From NCBI RefSeq assembly GCF_001905125.1, contig NZ_LWLE01000008.1:124001-188000 (forward strand): a DNA stretch of 64,000 bases, given 5' to 3'. A program made the translations under genes and the position numbers. Position 1 is the stretch's first letter; each line of letters starts with the position of its first letter. Of the stretch, positions 43,010 to 53,411 are shown piece by piece. The notes under the pieces are model-generated. The model worked only from the letters and a program-made list of their open reading frames with translations, was not told where the DNA came from and did no database searches. Source of the stretch: Streptomyces sp. TSRI0281. Its GTDB lineage: Bacteria > Actinomycetota > Actinomycetes > Streptomycetales > Streptomycetaceae.

Positions 43010-43597
43010 CTATATGCCCTCTCCGGCCATCTCCTCGACTGCCGGCAGGGCGGGCCGCGCCCACCGTTCGTACCGCGGCCGGGGCGTACGCTCGTCAGCG
43101 CCGTCCCTGATCGGGAACCAGTAGGTGTTGTCGAAGTCGGTGGAGAGCAGCGGCTTGCCCTGCGGCGAAAGAAAGACCCACGGCTGGTCGTGGGACGCGA
43201 AAAGGGCCTCTTCGCGTAGTTCGTCGTCCGGCTCGGAGGCCGGCCGGCACGGCGAGACGTAGCCGCGCCGCAGGCCGAACATCTCGCCGGGTGACCTCAT
43301 CCCGGTGAAGGCGATAGTCCAGACGTAGGTCCCTCCGGCGAAGCCCCCAGACGTGGTGGGCGTTGTGGGCCAGTTGATGCACGGACCGGGTCGACAGCCG
43401 CCGCTTGACTCGGCGCATCCGCTCTTTCCTATACAGACCCCGCCCACTTCTGCTCAATGATGGGCGATTCTTCACGGTATTTGCACTTCACCACCGCATC
43501 TCCCATGAGCATCTTGAACGTGCCCAGGATTTCCTTTGTCCTGCCCGGTCCACCACTTCACACGGACGCTCTTCCCGCGGACTTCCGTGTACGGCAC
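43010..43597 (-). pseudogene. tyrosine-recombinase (integrase) remnant
   Basis: The 3' piece (about 43010-43340) reads as an integrase catalytic region: AFTGMRSPGEMFGLRRGYVSP, EEALFASHDQPWVFLSPQGKPL and a TYWFPIRDGAD stretch. It stops before the active-site histidine/tyrosine region. The 5' piece starts with GTG at 43597 (VPYTEVRGKSVRVKWWTG), the typical SAM-like N-terminus of actinobacterial integrases, and is cut by a stop after about 42 codons. The region between them is scrambled. The protein is not functional. Confidence 0.65.
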
Positions 43598-43878
43598 TTG
43601 ACATCTCCCAGTTTGATGGTCGGCGTGCGCGGAGGACGGCGGACACTACATGCTCCAGCCTTCTCCACCACCCGCCCTACTGCGAGTGCCCAACCGAGCA
43701 CCCACGGCAGGACAGTGGGCCCCGGGGCTTCCATGAACCGCCTCACGCGCTGTCGGACTGCGCGATCTTCGACAATTCCGGACGGCAGGACGCACACCGT
43801 CTCTCCTGCTGCTCGGGCCGCGGTAACGCGGAAAAGGTTGTACGGGGATTGAAGCGCATCCTTTTCATTCCGACACAT
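43558..43878 (-). CDS. unknown 106-residue ORF within the element remnant
   Basis: The frame starts with ATG at 43878 (MCRNEKDALQSPYNLFRVTAAR), overlapping the end of the HTH gene by 14 bases and the integrase start by 40, as in a compact operon. Codon use is less GC-biased than in the surroundings. No family is recognised. It may be a genuine small element gene or a fragment. Confidence 0.35.
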   Translation of the reverse strand: MCRNEKDALQSPYNLFRVTAARAAGETVCVLPSGIVEDRAVRQRVRRFMEAPGPTVLPWVLGWALAVGRVVEKAGACSVRRPPRTPTIKLGDVKCRTRKSAGRASV

Positions 43879-44270
43879 CACCCGACCTCCGCAGCGCCTC
43901 CACGAGCTGCTCACTGAAAGCGTCAAGCTCCCCGATCGCCACGGTCGGCATCGTCTTCCTCGCGGCTTTGAACACGGCTTCACGGACGGCCGCCACACTC
44001 AACCCCACCCTGGCCGATGCAGACTCGCCGTCGGCGGCGGAGCCAACGAGGACTGGCTCGGCGCCTTCAGCCACAGCTCCTCGTATCCCACCCGAGCGCT
44101 CGGTCGACCTTTGCGTAGGTCACCTCGCGAACGCCCATCCCCTCCTCGACGCGTCGCCACGTGTCCTTGGAGATGCCTGCCGCCTCGGCGGCCGCGAGGC
44201 GCGAGCGGTAGAGCTCCAGCCGACGCGTCCTGACGTGTGACGCAAGTCGGGCGAGATCGCGCGTTCCCAT
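43865..44270 (-). pseudogene. small HTH regulator with frameshift
   Basis: The ATG at 44270 follows GAGG and begins MGTRDLARLASHVRTRRLELYRSRL, then AAEAAGISKDTWRRVEEGMGVRE and ALGWDTRSC. This is the short XRE-like domain found in Streptomyces integrative elements. The frame stops at 44067. The rest of the protein is found in the next frame (VAEGAEPVLVGSAADGES...EQLVEALRRSGDVSE, to 43865). A deletion of about five bases near 44070 explains this. The second frame has its own GTG, so coupled translation of two pieces cannot be ruled out. Confidence 0.6.
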
Positions 44271-44470
44271 GCTGACATCCTCGCAGGACCAACGATGACC
44301 AGCCAGATCCCCCGCGAGCCAGCCGAACAAGGGCCGGGTTCTCGACATCGTCGACCTGACACAGGCCGGTCCGACGACGTCGAGACCCGGTGAGCCTGGT
44401 TCAGCAACAGCCTGCTTACTCTACGTCGCCTCGGACACGGCCCGCGGCCGTTGTTGTGCCCGGGGCTTCC

Positions 44471-46189
<1,719 letters not shown>

Positions 46190-46292
46190 GTACCCAGTCT
46201 TCTCACGATCGGGGCCGGGGAGTATGCGACGGGGCTGCTTGGCGGGCGTCTCCGGCCGGAAGGTGCGGTGGCTGCGACAGGGGCGGGCTCCT

Positions 46293-47441
46293 TCAGGCCA
46301 GGCTGGCGCGGTTCGGGTCGGTGAAGTCCAGTGGCATCCGGGTGGGGGTGCCCGTGACCAGGTCGGCCAGTGCCTCGCCTATACCGGTGGCGTGCTTGAA
46401 TCCGTGGGCGTTGCAGCCTCCGGCGAGGACGAGGCGGGGGTCGCCGTCCGGCCTGCCGAGGACGAACTGCCCGTCGCGGGTGCGGGTGAGCATGCACACG
46501 GAGACCTTCGCCGGGGCGGGCTCCAGGCCGGGCAGCCGGGTCTCCAGCACGGCGGCGAGGTCGGACCAGTCCTCCTGGACGGTGGCCCGGTCGTCGGTGT
46601 CGGGGTTCAGGGGCCTCGGGGTGCGGCCGTGGATCTCCAGGCCGAGCTTGACGTCGTGGGGGCCTTCGCTGCCGTTGCCCCACAGGACCTCGCCGCCAGG
46701 CAGCTCGCGCATGAAGACGGGGAACTCATCGATCGCGAAGCGCTTGTCCGGGGTACGCGGGCGGAACCAGGTGAGGGGCATGCGCAGGGTGGTGAGGGCC
46801 AGCTGGGGCACGTGCACGCCGAGCCAGGAGCCGACGGTCAGCACGGCTTGGCGGACCCGCAGGGTGCGGGAGCCGGTGATCAGTTCGACGCCGCCCGGTA
46901 GCGGGCGTACCTCGTGGACGCGGGTGCCGGTGAGGACCTGTGCTCCGGCGTCCTGCGCGCGGGCGGTCGCGGCGCGTACGGCGGCTTCTGGGCGCAGGAT
47001 ACCCGCGGACGGCTCCCAGACGCCGATGTCGTCGGGGCCCAGGGCGGCGTGCAGCGGGTGGTGTGCGGCGAGTTCGTCGCGGGTGAGCCGTTGCACGGGG
47101 ATGTCGTGCTGGGCTGCGGCGCGCAGGGTGCCGCCGACGACACGGCCGTTCTCGGGGCCGATCAGCAGACCGCCCCGGTTGTCGAACAGTTCCTCGCCGG
47201 ACGCATCGCTGAGCGCGTGCCACAGTTCCAGCGAGCGCCGGGCCAGCGGGACCAGGCCGGGGTGTTCGAGGCAGGTGATGCGGAACATGCGCGACCCGCC
47301 GTGCGAGGAGCCCCAGGGATGGCCGGGGGTGAACTGTTCCATGCCGATGGCGTCGATGTCTCGGGCTGCGAGCTGCCAGAGCGCGTTGGAGCCCCAGGCG
47401 CCGAGCCCGACGACGGCCACGTCGGCGTCCCATGTGCTCAC
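46293..47441 (-). CDS. sarcosine oxidase-family flavoenzyme (SolA/NikD type)
   Basis: This 382-residue oxidase has an FAD fold (VVGLGAWGSNALWQL) and the residues known from monomeric sarcosine oxidase at nearly the same positions: H47 and R51 in SSHGGSRMFR, K265, and C316 (VCMLTRTRDGQFVLG), the cysteine that bonds FAD covalently. The family oxidises secondary amines. One member, NikD, oxidises piperideine-2-carboxylate to picolinate, which would fit a 3-hydroxypicolinate starter in a streptogramin-B pathway; this link is inference. The GTG at 47441 has AAGGAGG seven bases upstream, so the long upstream open frame is not used. Confidence 0.82.
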   Translation of the reverse strand: MSTWDADVAVVGLGAWGSNALWQLAARDIDAIGMEQFTPGHPWGSSHGGSRMFRITCLEHPGLVPLARRSLELWHALSDASGEELFDNRGGLLIGPENGRVVGGTLRAAAQHDIPVQRLTRDELAAHHPLHAALGPDDIGVWEPSAGILRPEAAVRAATARAQDAGAQVLTGTRVHEVRPLPGGVELITGSRTLRVRQAVLTVGSWLGVHVPQLALTTLRMPLTWFRPRTPDKRFAIDEFPVFMRELPGGEVLWGNGSEGPHDVKLGLEIHGRTPRPLNPDTDDRATVQEDWSDLAAVLETRLPGLEPAPAKVSVCMLTRTRDGQFVLGRPDGDPRLVLAGGCNAHGFKHATGIGEALADLVTGTPTRMPLDFTDPNRASLA

Positions 47442-47799
47442 GCCGGGACCTCCTTGGTGGAGTGCCCGGGTCGGCGGGACGACGCGGGCGGTCCTGCAAA
47501 GTCTTCCCGTCTGGCGTGGCCTTGTAAAGGACGGCCGGTGGCCGCGCTGGCACGGCGCTGACGTACTGACGAACGGGCACCTCGTATTCCCGTCAATTGC
47601 CTTATTTTGATTCGGAGTTGGGGTTACCTTGGCCTGCGCAGACGTTTGTCGCCGTCCGTCGCGGTTAGGGCGTCTAGGGTCCCGGCGCGTAGGCGGCCGC
47701 ACTGTCCGGCGAATGCCCCCGACACGGACCACTCCCGTGCACCTCTGACGAACAGCGCGTCGATCTGCTTCATCCTCTCGACAGGCATTGGGGTAAGTA
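47442..47799. promoter_or_regulatory. 358-bp divergent promoter region (oxidase / SARP)
   Basis: No gene is seen. A relatively AT-rich core lies at about 47583-47635. CTGACGAAC occurs at 47566 and again at 47746, and TCTGACG (47744-47750) matches the octamer found upstream of the NRPS. A GCTGACG/ACTGACG pair lies at 47557 and 47565. These could be low-affinity SARP sites; the 11/22-bp periodicity is not seen here. Confidence 0.45.
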
Positions 47800-48981
47800 G
47801 TGAAGTTCAGAGTTCTAGGTCCGACCGAGCTGTACGACAACGTCAATCACCGCAGAGCGGCACTCAACAGCAGCAAGCAGCGGACTCTGATGGGTGCGCT
47901 GATCGTCAAGTACGGTTCGAGCGTGTCGGCCGAGAAACTGTGCGACGAAGTCTGGGGCGAGCGCAGCCCCAACCGGTCCGCCAATGCCCTCCAGGCCCAG
48001 GTCTACCGGCTTCGACGACTGATCGACCGGGTGGAGCGGGACAGCGGCGGGACCCAGCAGCGGCTGATCACCCGTGAGTCGGGCTATGCACTGCGGGCCG
48101 AACCCAACCAGATAGACAGCGAGTTGTTCACGCAGATGGTCGACCGTGCCCGTCGTACCGCGGACAGGGGGCCGGACGTCGCGGAGAAGACCTTGCGCGG
48201 CGCGCTGCGATTATGGCGCGGTCCGGCGTTGCAGGGCAGCCGGGGGCCGATCTGCTTGGCGGGCGCCGCGGTGTTGGAGGAGAGCCGTTTCAGTGCGCTG
48301 GAGTTGCTGTACGACGTCTCGTTGCGGGCGCGCATGCACGATAACATCATCGCGGAGCTGGAGGAGTTGACCGTCTCGCACCCGTTGCGGGAACGCTTCT
48401 ACGACCAGTTGATGGTGGCGCTGTACCGGTCGGGCCGTCAGGCGCAGGCGCTGGGGGTGTACGAGCGTGCCCGCCGTCATCTCGCCGATGAGTTGGGAAT
48501 CGCGCCGGTGCCCGCGCTCAACAAGCGGATGCAGCAGATATTGTCGCACGCTCCCGAACTGCTCGATCCCTTCACCGAGGTCACCGCCGACACCGACCGG
48601 GCGCAGCAGATCATTGTGTGGGGGCGTCGCACGGCCTCTCCCCCGCCCGGTGCGTCGTCGGCCGCGGTCCCCGTCCCTTCGGGCATACGGCGGCCGGGTA
48701 CCGGCACGGCGCAGCGTCCGGTGCCGGTACCCGGCGGAGCTCAGGCGGACGGCGCGTGGGCTGCGCCGCTGGACGACGAGGTCAGGCAGCTTCGCTCCGT
48801 GGTGGCGAGGCTGACGGCTCAGCAGCAGGCGTTGATGACGACGGTCCGTCGTCTCTCCAGCCGTCTGGACGACACGATCCATGCCGTCGAGCGGCGCAAT
48901 CCTGCGCGCCCGGCTCCCGGCTACGGGCATCGCGGGCCCCTGGAGCCGCCCCTTCGGGCGGACTTCCCGCCGGCCCCTTGA
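47800..48981 (+). CDS. SARP-family pathway activator with a TTA codon
   Basis: This 393-residue regulator has the OmpR-like winged helix of SARPs (MKFRVLGPTELYD, KQRTLMGALIVKYGSSVSAEKLCDEVWG, ANALQAQVYRLRRLID, ITRESGYAL). The bacterial activation domain follows (about 100-245: LRLWRGPALQG, HPLRERFYDQLMVALYRSGRQAQALGVYERAR). A C-terminal proline-rich linker leads to a coiled coil (RQLRSVVARLTAQQQALM). Codon 138 (48211-48213) is TTA, so translation should depend on the bldA tRNA and be delayed to late growth. The start is a GTG. It is followed by a strong terminator and is the likely activator of the NRPS operons. Confidence 0.92.
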   Translation: MKFRVLGPTELYDNVNHRRAALNSSKQRTLMGALIVKYGSSVSAEKLCDEVWGERSPNRSANALQAQVYRLRRLIDRVERDSGGTQQRLITRESGYALRAEPNQIDSELFTQMVDRARRTADRGPDVAEKTLRGALRLWRGPALQGSRGPICLAGAAVLEESRFSALELLYDVSLRARMHDNIIAELEELTVSHPLRERFYDQLMVALYRSGRQAQALGVYERARRHLADELGIAPVPALNKRMQQILSHAPELLDPFTEVTADTDRAQQIIVWGRRTASPPPGASSAAVPVPSGIRRPGTGTAQRPVPVPGGAQADGAWAAPLDDEVRQLRSVVARLTAQQQALMTTVRRLSSRLDDTIHAVERRNPARPAPGYGHRGPLEPPLRADFPPAP

Positions 48982-49028
48982 GCGCTGGGGCGGGCGCGGC
49001 CGTCTCCTGAGCGACAGGCACCGTCCCT

Positions 49029-49074
49029 CGACACACCAAGAGCGGCGCCCGACGGGGCCGCTCTTGGTGTGTCG
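49029..49074. terminator. strong bidirectional terminator
   Basis: An 18-bp perfect stem (49029-49046 pairs with 49057-49074; arm begins CGACACACCAAGAG) closes a 10-nt loop. It lies between the convergent SARP and exporter genes, 47 bp after one stop and 15 bp after the other. Confidence 0.9.
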
Positions 49075-49089
49075 CTCGGGGCGTGCGCC

Positions 49090-50658
49090 TCAGGCGGTCT
49101 GTCCGCCTGCGGCTTGTGCCGGGGACTGTGCCTCGGCCGCGGCTGCGGCCTGCTTCTGCTCGCGTTCGGCGCGCAGCAGCAGCAGGCCCGCGAACCAGCC
49201 GCCCATCAGGACCGCCGCCGCGCCGATCACCTGGCTCAGGGTCAGGGCCTGGGCGAAGGAGTCGCGTACGTCGGCGAGGAGTCGGTCCGAGCCGTGCGCC
49301 GCGGCGACCGCCTGCGGGTAGGACTGCCCGGCCCCCTCGCCCAGGCTGCCGGGCAGTGCCTGGGAGAAGCCCGCGGCGAGCACGGCGCCGAGGACTCCGA
49401 CGCCGAGGCCACTGCCGAGCTCCTGGAGGGTGTTGTTGACGCCGGAACCGGTGCTGGCCCTCTCGCGAGGGATGGAGCTCATCAGTGCGTTGGCCACCAG
49501 GGGGCCGGAAACGCCCGCGCCCATGCCCAGCAGGAGCAGGCCCGCCATGAGGACGAGGTAGCCTCCGCTGTCCGGCGCGAGAGCCACGGTCAGCAGTCCG
49601 GCGGCTGACCCGCTGACGCCGATCGCCACGCCCTTGCCGACGCCGAACGCCTTGAGCACCCGCGGGCTGATCATGATGCTGCTGATCAGGACGCCGATCG
49701 CCATGGGGGTGAGCTGCGCTCCCGCTTCCAGGGGGTTGTAGCCGCGCAGGAACTGCAGGTCCTGGGTCAGCAGGAACAGGGAGCCGGCCATGCCGAACGC
49801 GGTGAGGATGCCACCGAGGACCGCGCCCCGGAACTTGGGGTTGGAGAACATCGACATGTCGAGCATCGGGTCGGCGGTGCGCTTCTCCCACCACACGAAG
49901 ACGATCACGCCGGTCGCGCCGACGAGGCCGGTACCAAGGGTGCGCGGGTCCAGCCATCCGTCGCGCGGCACCGAGATCACGGCCCAGACCAGGGCGACGA
50001 CGGAGACCGTGGACAGCAGGGCGCCCAGCACGTCGGGACGGGCTCCGCTCGGGTCCTTGGACTCGCGCAACAGGGCGCCCATGGCGATGAGTCCGACGAT
50101 CACGACGGGCACGTTGATCAGGAAGGTCGAGCCCCACCAGAAGTGGTCCAGGAGGAAGCCTCCGAAGACGGGCCCGAGGGCCATGCCGACGGAGGATACG
50201 GCGGCCCAGATGCCGATCGCCCGAGGACGTTCGTCGTCGTCGAAGGTGCGGACGAGCACGGCGAGGGTGCCCGGCATCAGGAACGCGGCGCCGACGCCCA
50301 TCACCGCGCGGGCCGCGATGAGGACCTCGGGTGTCCCGGCCATGGCGCCCAGCAGGGAGCCCGCGCCGAACACGGCGAGGCCCAGCAGCAGGGCGCGTTT
50401 GCGGCCGAGGCGGTCGGAGAGCCCTCCGGCGGTGATCAGCAGCCCGGACAGGACCAGGGTGTAGGCGTTGATCGTCCACTGGATCTGGGCGGTGCTCGCG
50501 CCGAGCTGCTCGGTGATGGAGGGGATGGCGACGTTGAGGATCGTGTTGTCGAGGACGATCACGAAGAGGGACGAGCAGAGCACGGCGAGGATCCACCAGC
50601 GGCGCGGGTCGCGCTCGGTCTGTGCGGTGCTCTCGGTGGCACTTCGGTCGGTTGACAT
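49090..50658 (-). CDS. DHA2-family MFS drug exporter (14 TM)
   Basis: This 522-residue exporter has the DHA2 features WWILAVLCSSLFVIVLDNTILNVAIPSI in TM1, LSDRLGRKRALLLGL, and the antiporter motif C region GMALGPVFGGFLLD. About fourteen hydrophobic segments and a hydrophilic alanine/glutamine-rich tail are seen. It probably exports the cluster product, as Ptr-type pumps do in pristinamycin producers. The ATG at 50658 has AGGAG upstream. It has its own promoter region of 400 bp. Confidence 0.88.
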   Translation of the reverse strand: MSTDRSATESTAQTERDPRRWWILAVLCSSLFVIVLDNTILNVAIPSITEQLGASTAQIQWTINAYTLVLSGLLITAGGLSDRLGRKRALLLGLAVFGAGSLLGAMAGTPEVLIAARAVMGVGAAFLMPGTLAVLVRTFDDDERPRAIGIWAAVSSVGMALGPVFGGFLLDHFWWGSTFLINVPVVIVGLIAMGALLRESKDPSGARPDVLGALLSTVSVVALVWAVISVPRDGWLDPRTLGTGLVGATGVIVFVWWEKRTADPMLDMSMFSNPKFRGAVLGGILTAFGMAGSLFLLTQDLQFLRGYNPLEAGAQLTPMAIGVLISSIMISPRVLKAFGVGKGVAIGVSGSAAGLLTVALAPDSGGYLVLMAGLLLLGMGAGVSGPLVANALMSSIPRERASTGSGVNNTLQELGSGLGVGVLGAVLAAGFSQALPGSLGEGAGQSYPQAVAAAHGSDRLLADVRDSFAQALTLSQVIGAAAVLMGGWFAGLLLLRAEREQKQAAAAAEAQSPAQAAGGQTA

Positions 50659-51058
50659 GGGTAATCTCCTGAGCGGGTGGTCTGATCGGTTGCGATGCTT
50701 GCGCAAGTGACCGAAGCTGCCTGTCCGCCCGTGCCTGCTTCCCCGCGCGGCGTCCGAGGACAGTGCACCGCAGGGCGAGGAACGCGTACGCCGCCGACAG
50801 GAGTCGGGAATGGGGCGTACGCGAACGGTCCGTACCGTGAGGTGACGGAACCGTGAGGAACGGGAATGCGACGGCGCTACGCGTCGACCGGAAGCCGACA
50901 CGGGAAGGGCCGTCGTGTTGGAGGGGCAGCGCCCGCAGAATCAGTAGATCATGTCTCAAGCCTTCCACAGAGGGGCGGACGCGGTCAACCGCGCTCCAGC
51001 GTGCGCCAATTGGCGCACGCTGGAGCGGGCCCTGCCGGCGGCCGGGTGCGGTGCGCGG
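50659..51058. other. 400-bp intergenic region between exporter and aminotransferase genes
   Basis: No gene is seen on either strand. It contains the exporter promoter and a direct repeat CCGTGAGG at 50835 and 50851. The 36-bp palindrome at its right side terminates the NRPS operon and is listed separately. Confidence 0.6.
50992..51027. terminator. perfect 36-bp palindrome (operon terminator)
   Basis: Two exact 18-bp arms (left arm begins CGCTCCAGCGTGCGCC, centre AATT) meet without a spacer, 31 bp after the aminotransferase stop. In RNA this forms a stem of about 16 bp with an AAUU loop. It is well placed to end transcription from the NRPS-methyltransferase-aminotransferase operon. Confidence 0.8.
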
Positions 51059-52207
51059 TCAGCGCGTCACGAGGTGGCACCAGTGGTGCGGGTCCGGCGC
51101 GGTGCCCCGGTGGACGGCGGACAGGGCGTCGGCGAGCGTGGTGGCGACGGGTCCCGTGGAGCCGTCGCCCACCGTCCACTCCCCGTCACCGGCCAGGACT
51201 CGGCCGACCGCCGTCACCCGGGCCGCGGTGCCGCAGGCGAACACCTCGGTGATGCGCCCGCTCGCGCAGCTGTCCCTCCACTCCTCGACCGACACCGGGG
51301 ACTCACGGACCGTGAGCCCCCGGTCCCGGGCCAGACGGATCAGGCTGTCGCGCGTGACGCCTGGCAGGATCGTGCCGGTGAGGGGCGGGGTCACCAGTTC
51401 GGCCCGGTCCCCCGTGCCGTGGACGAAGAAGAGGTTCATCCCGCCCAGCTCCTCCACCCAGCGGCGTTCCGCGGCGTCCAGCCACACCACCTGGTCGGCG
51501 CCGCGCCGGGTGGCCTCCTCCTGTGCGAGGTAGGCGCCCGCGTAGTTGCCGCCGCACTTCGCCGCACCGGTGCCGCCGGGCACCGCCCGTACGAAGTCCT
51601 CGCAGACCGCGACCGTGACGGCCGACCGCGCTGCCCCGAAGAAGTTCCCGGTGGGGAACGCCATCAGCACGAAGCGGTAGCTGAGGCCCGGCCGCAGGGC
51701 CAGGTGGGAGTCCGTGGCGAAGGCGACCGGCCGCAGGTAGAGGGCCTGGTCGTCGCCCTCGGGGACCCAGTCCATGTCCTGCCGTACCAGCGCCTGCGCC
51801 GCGGCCACGAACAGCTCGGGCGGCAGCGGCGGCATCGCCATCCGGCGCGCCGAGTCGGCCATTCTGCGGGCGTGTTCCCAGGGGCGGAACAGGGCCGCGC
51901 GGTCGGGTGCGCGCCGGTATGCCTTGAACCCTTCAAAGACGCTCTGGCCGTAGTGCAGCGCCACCGTGGACGGGCTCACCGCCAGCGGACCGTACGGTTC
52001 CAGGATCGCCCCGTGCCAGCCCTCGTCGGCGTTCCAGAACGCACTGACCATGTGGTCGGTGAAGACCTCGCCGAACGGGGGCGGGGTCTGCGGAACAGGC
52101 CGCCTGGCGGACGCGGCGCCGGGGCGCAGGGTGAGGGCCGGGTGAGTGGTGGCCCCGTCCCGGGTGACTGTTCCGGGCGTTCCGGCGAGGGTGTGGTGGT
52201 GGGGCAC
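51059..52207 (-). CDS. branched-chain amino acid aminotransferase
   Basis: This 382-residue class IV PLP enzyme has the cofactor lysine K217 (GTGAAKCGGNYAGAYLAQEEA) and other family marks: HYGQSVFEGFKAYR, ELGGMNLFFV and LTGTILPGVTRDS. It converts 2-oxo acids to amino acids with glutamate. As the last gene of the NRPS operon, 26 bp after the methyltransferase, it probably transaminates the methylated 2-oxo acid to give a beta-methyl amino acid. The GTG at 52207 follows GGACGGA. Confidence 0.9.
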   Translation of the reverse strand: MPHHHTLAGTPGTVTRDGATTHPALTLRPGAASARRPVPQTPPPFGEVFTDHMVSAFWNADEGWHGAILEPYGPLAVSPSTVALHYGQSVFEGFKAYRRAPDRAALFRPWEHARRMADSARRMAMPPLPPELFVAAAQALVRQDMDWVPEGDDQALYLRPVAFATDSHLALRPGLSYRFVLMAFPTGNFFGAARSAVTVAVCEDFVRAVPGGTGAAKCGGNYAGAYLAQEEATRRGADQVVWLDAAERRWVEELGGMNLFFVHGTGDRAELVTPPLTGTILPGVTRDSLIRLARDRGLTVRESPVSVEEWRDSCASGRITEVFACGTAARVTAVGRVLAGDGEWTVGDGSTGPVATTLADALSAVHRGTAPDPHHWCHLVTR

Positions 52208-52233
52208 GGGGACATCCGTCCTGGGATGAGGTC

Positions 52234-53253
52234 TCAGCGGTGGGCGAGGAAGAGCCGACCGGTCGGGAAGGCGAGCGTGACGGCCCGTACGTCCGAGAAG
52301 CCCGCGCCGCGGAGTTTGTCGAGCCACTCCTCCTCACTGAGCAGCCTGCGGTGCATGAACTCCGCGTGGTAGTACGAGACGGCGGCGCTGAAGCGGCGTT
52401 CGCGGGGGTTGCGCAGGAACGGCACGGCGTCGGTGATGGCGAGGAAGCCGCCGGGCGCGAGGGAGTCCCGGCAGTTGGCGAGGACCTTGTCGCAGGTCTC
52501 CTCCTCATCGGGGAGCATGTCGTGGAAGACGAATCCCGCGTGGATGACGTTGGCGCCCTCGATGATGCCCGGGTCGGTGGCGACGGACTGGATGGTGCGT
52601 TCCACGACGGTCAGCCGGTTGGCGAGGCCCGCGTCCTCGACGGCCTTCTCGGCGGCACGGCAGGCGTCGGCGGCGAAGTCGAGGCCGATGCCGGTTGAGC
52701 CGGGGACCGCGCCGAGGACTTCGATGAGCAGGCGGCAGGTGCCCGCGCCGAGGTCGACGACCTTGCCGGGCTTGGCGTCGATGATGGTGTCGAGCGCCGC
52801 GGGGTAGAAGGCGTGCGAGCCCATCCACTGCGAGCTGACGGCGACTTCGCGGAAGTCCCGCAGGTGAGTGCGGGCGGCGCTCTCCCAGTCGGTGAAGAAC
52901 TCTCGGGCGTGCTCGATGAAGGGCCGGTTGGCGTTCATCGTCCAGGAGATGAAGCCGGCCTGGTGGCGCAGGGTGTCGAAGTCCGGGCAGGCCCGGTAGC
53001 GGTTGTCGCTCTCGCGGACGGCGAGTCCGGCGGACTCCAGGGCGTCGAGGTAGCGCACCAGGGCGGCTTCGGGGAGGTCCACGGCGGCGGCCGTGCGGGC
53101 GGTGTCGAGGGGGTGGTCGGCGTCGAGGTGGGCGAGGACACCGAGGCGGTCGCCCATCTCGAACAGGGCGGCGGCAGCGGCGAGGTCGGGGGCCGGACCG
53201 CCGGCGGTGATGCCGTCCTGAAGGTGTTTCTCGGCAACTTCGTGCAGGGCCAT
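52234..53253 (-). CDS. SAM-dependent 2-oxo acid C-methyltransferase (MppJ/SgvM-like)
   Basis: This 339-residue protein has an N-terminal helical dimerisation/winged-helix region (about 1-105) and a class I methyltransferase fold ([17 protein letters not shown] at 165-181, [19 protein letters not shown]). H244-D245 (VFHDML) and H296 (SYYHAEF) match, in type and spacing, the iron-binding two-histidine/one-carboxylate set I recall from MppJ, the phenylpyruvate beta-methyltransferase. Related enzymes methylate 2-oxoglutarate (GlmT, DptI) or ketoleucine (SgvM). With the aminotransferase it would make a beta-methyl amino acid such as beta-methylleucine. The ATG follows GGAG by six bases. Confidence 0.82.
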   Translation of the reverse strand: MALHEVAEKHLQDGITAGGPAPDLAAAAALFEMGDRLGVLAHLDADHPLDTARTAAAVDLPEAALVRYLDALESAGLAVRESDNRYRACPDFDTLRHQAGFISWTMNANRPFIEHAREFFTDWESAARTHLRDFREVAVSSQWMGSHAFYPAALDTIIDAKPGKVVDLGAGTCRLLIEVLGAVPGSTGIGLDFAADACRAAEKAVEDAGLANRLTVVERTIQSVATDPGIIEGANVIHAGFVFHDMLPDEEETCDKVLANCRDSLAPGGFLAITDAVPFLRNPRERRFSAAVSYYHAEFMHRRLLSEEEWLDKLRGAGFSDVRAVTLAFPTGRLFLAHR

Positions 53254-53411
53254 GCCGGTCTCCAATTCCCTTACTGGGTGGGGCACTCAACGGGTGCTCC
53301 GGATGGTTGTGTCGGACTGTAGGAGGGGGTCATGACGACGGGCTGACGGTGATCTGACGGTCCCGCTCCCCCGGCGCGGTTCGGGGCGGCGGGCGCGCCC
53401 TTCGAAAGGGG

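Noticed and set aside
42850..44420. tRNA attachment site for the element remnant
   Set aside because: I looked for a tRNA-like end sequence next to the integrase fragment and saw none in this stretch.
46293..47846. Longer start for the sarcosine-oxidase-family gene
   Set aside because: The extension has no homology and covers the divergent promoter region. AAGGAGG before the GTG at 47441 fixes the start.
47800..48981. Calling the SARP gene by a known name such as papR or sgvR
   Set aside because: Only family features are visible; no sequence detail identifies one particular orthologue.
50866..51252. 128-residue plus-strand frame before the aminotransferase
   Set aside because: It spans the palindromic terminator and runs antisense to the aminotransferase C-terminus, and it has no ribosome site or homology.
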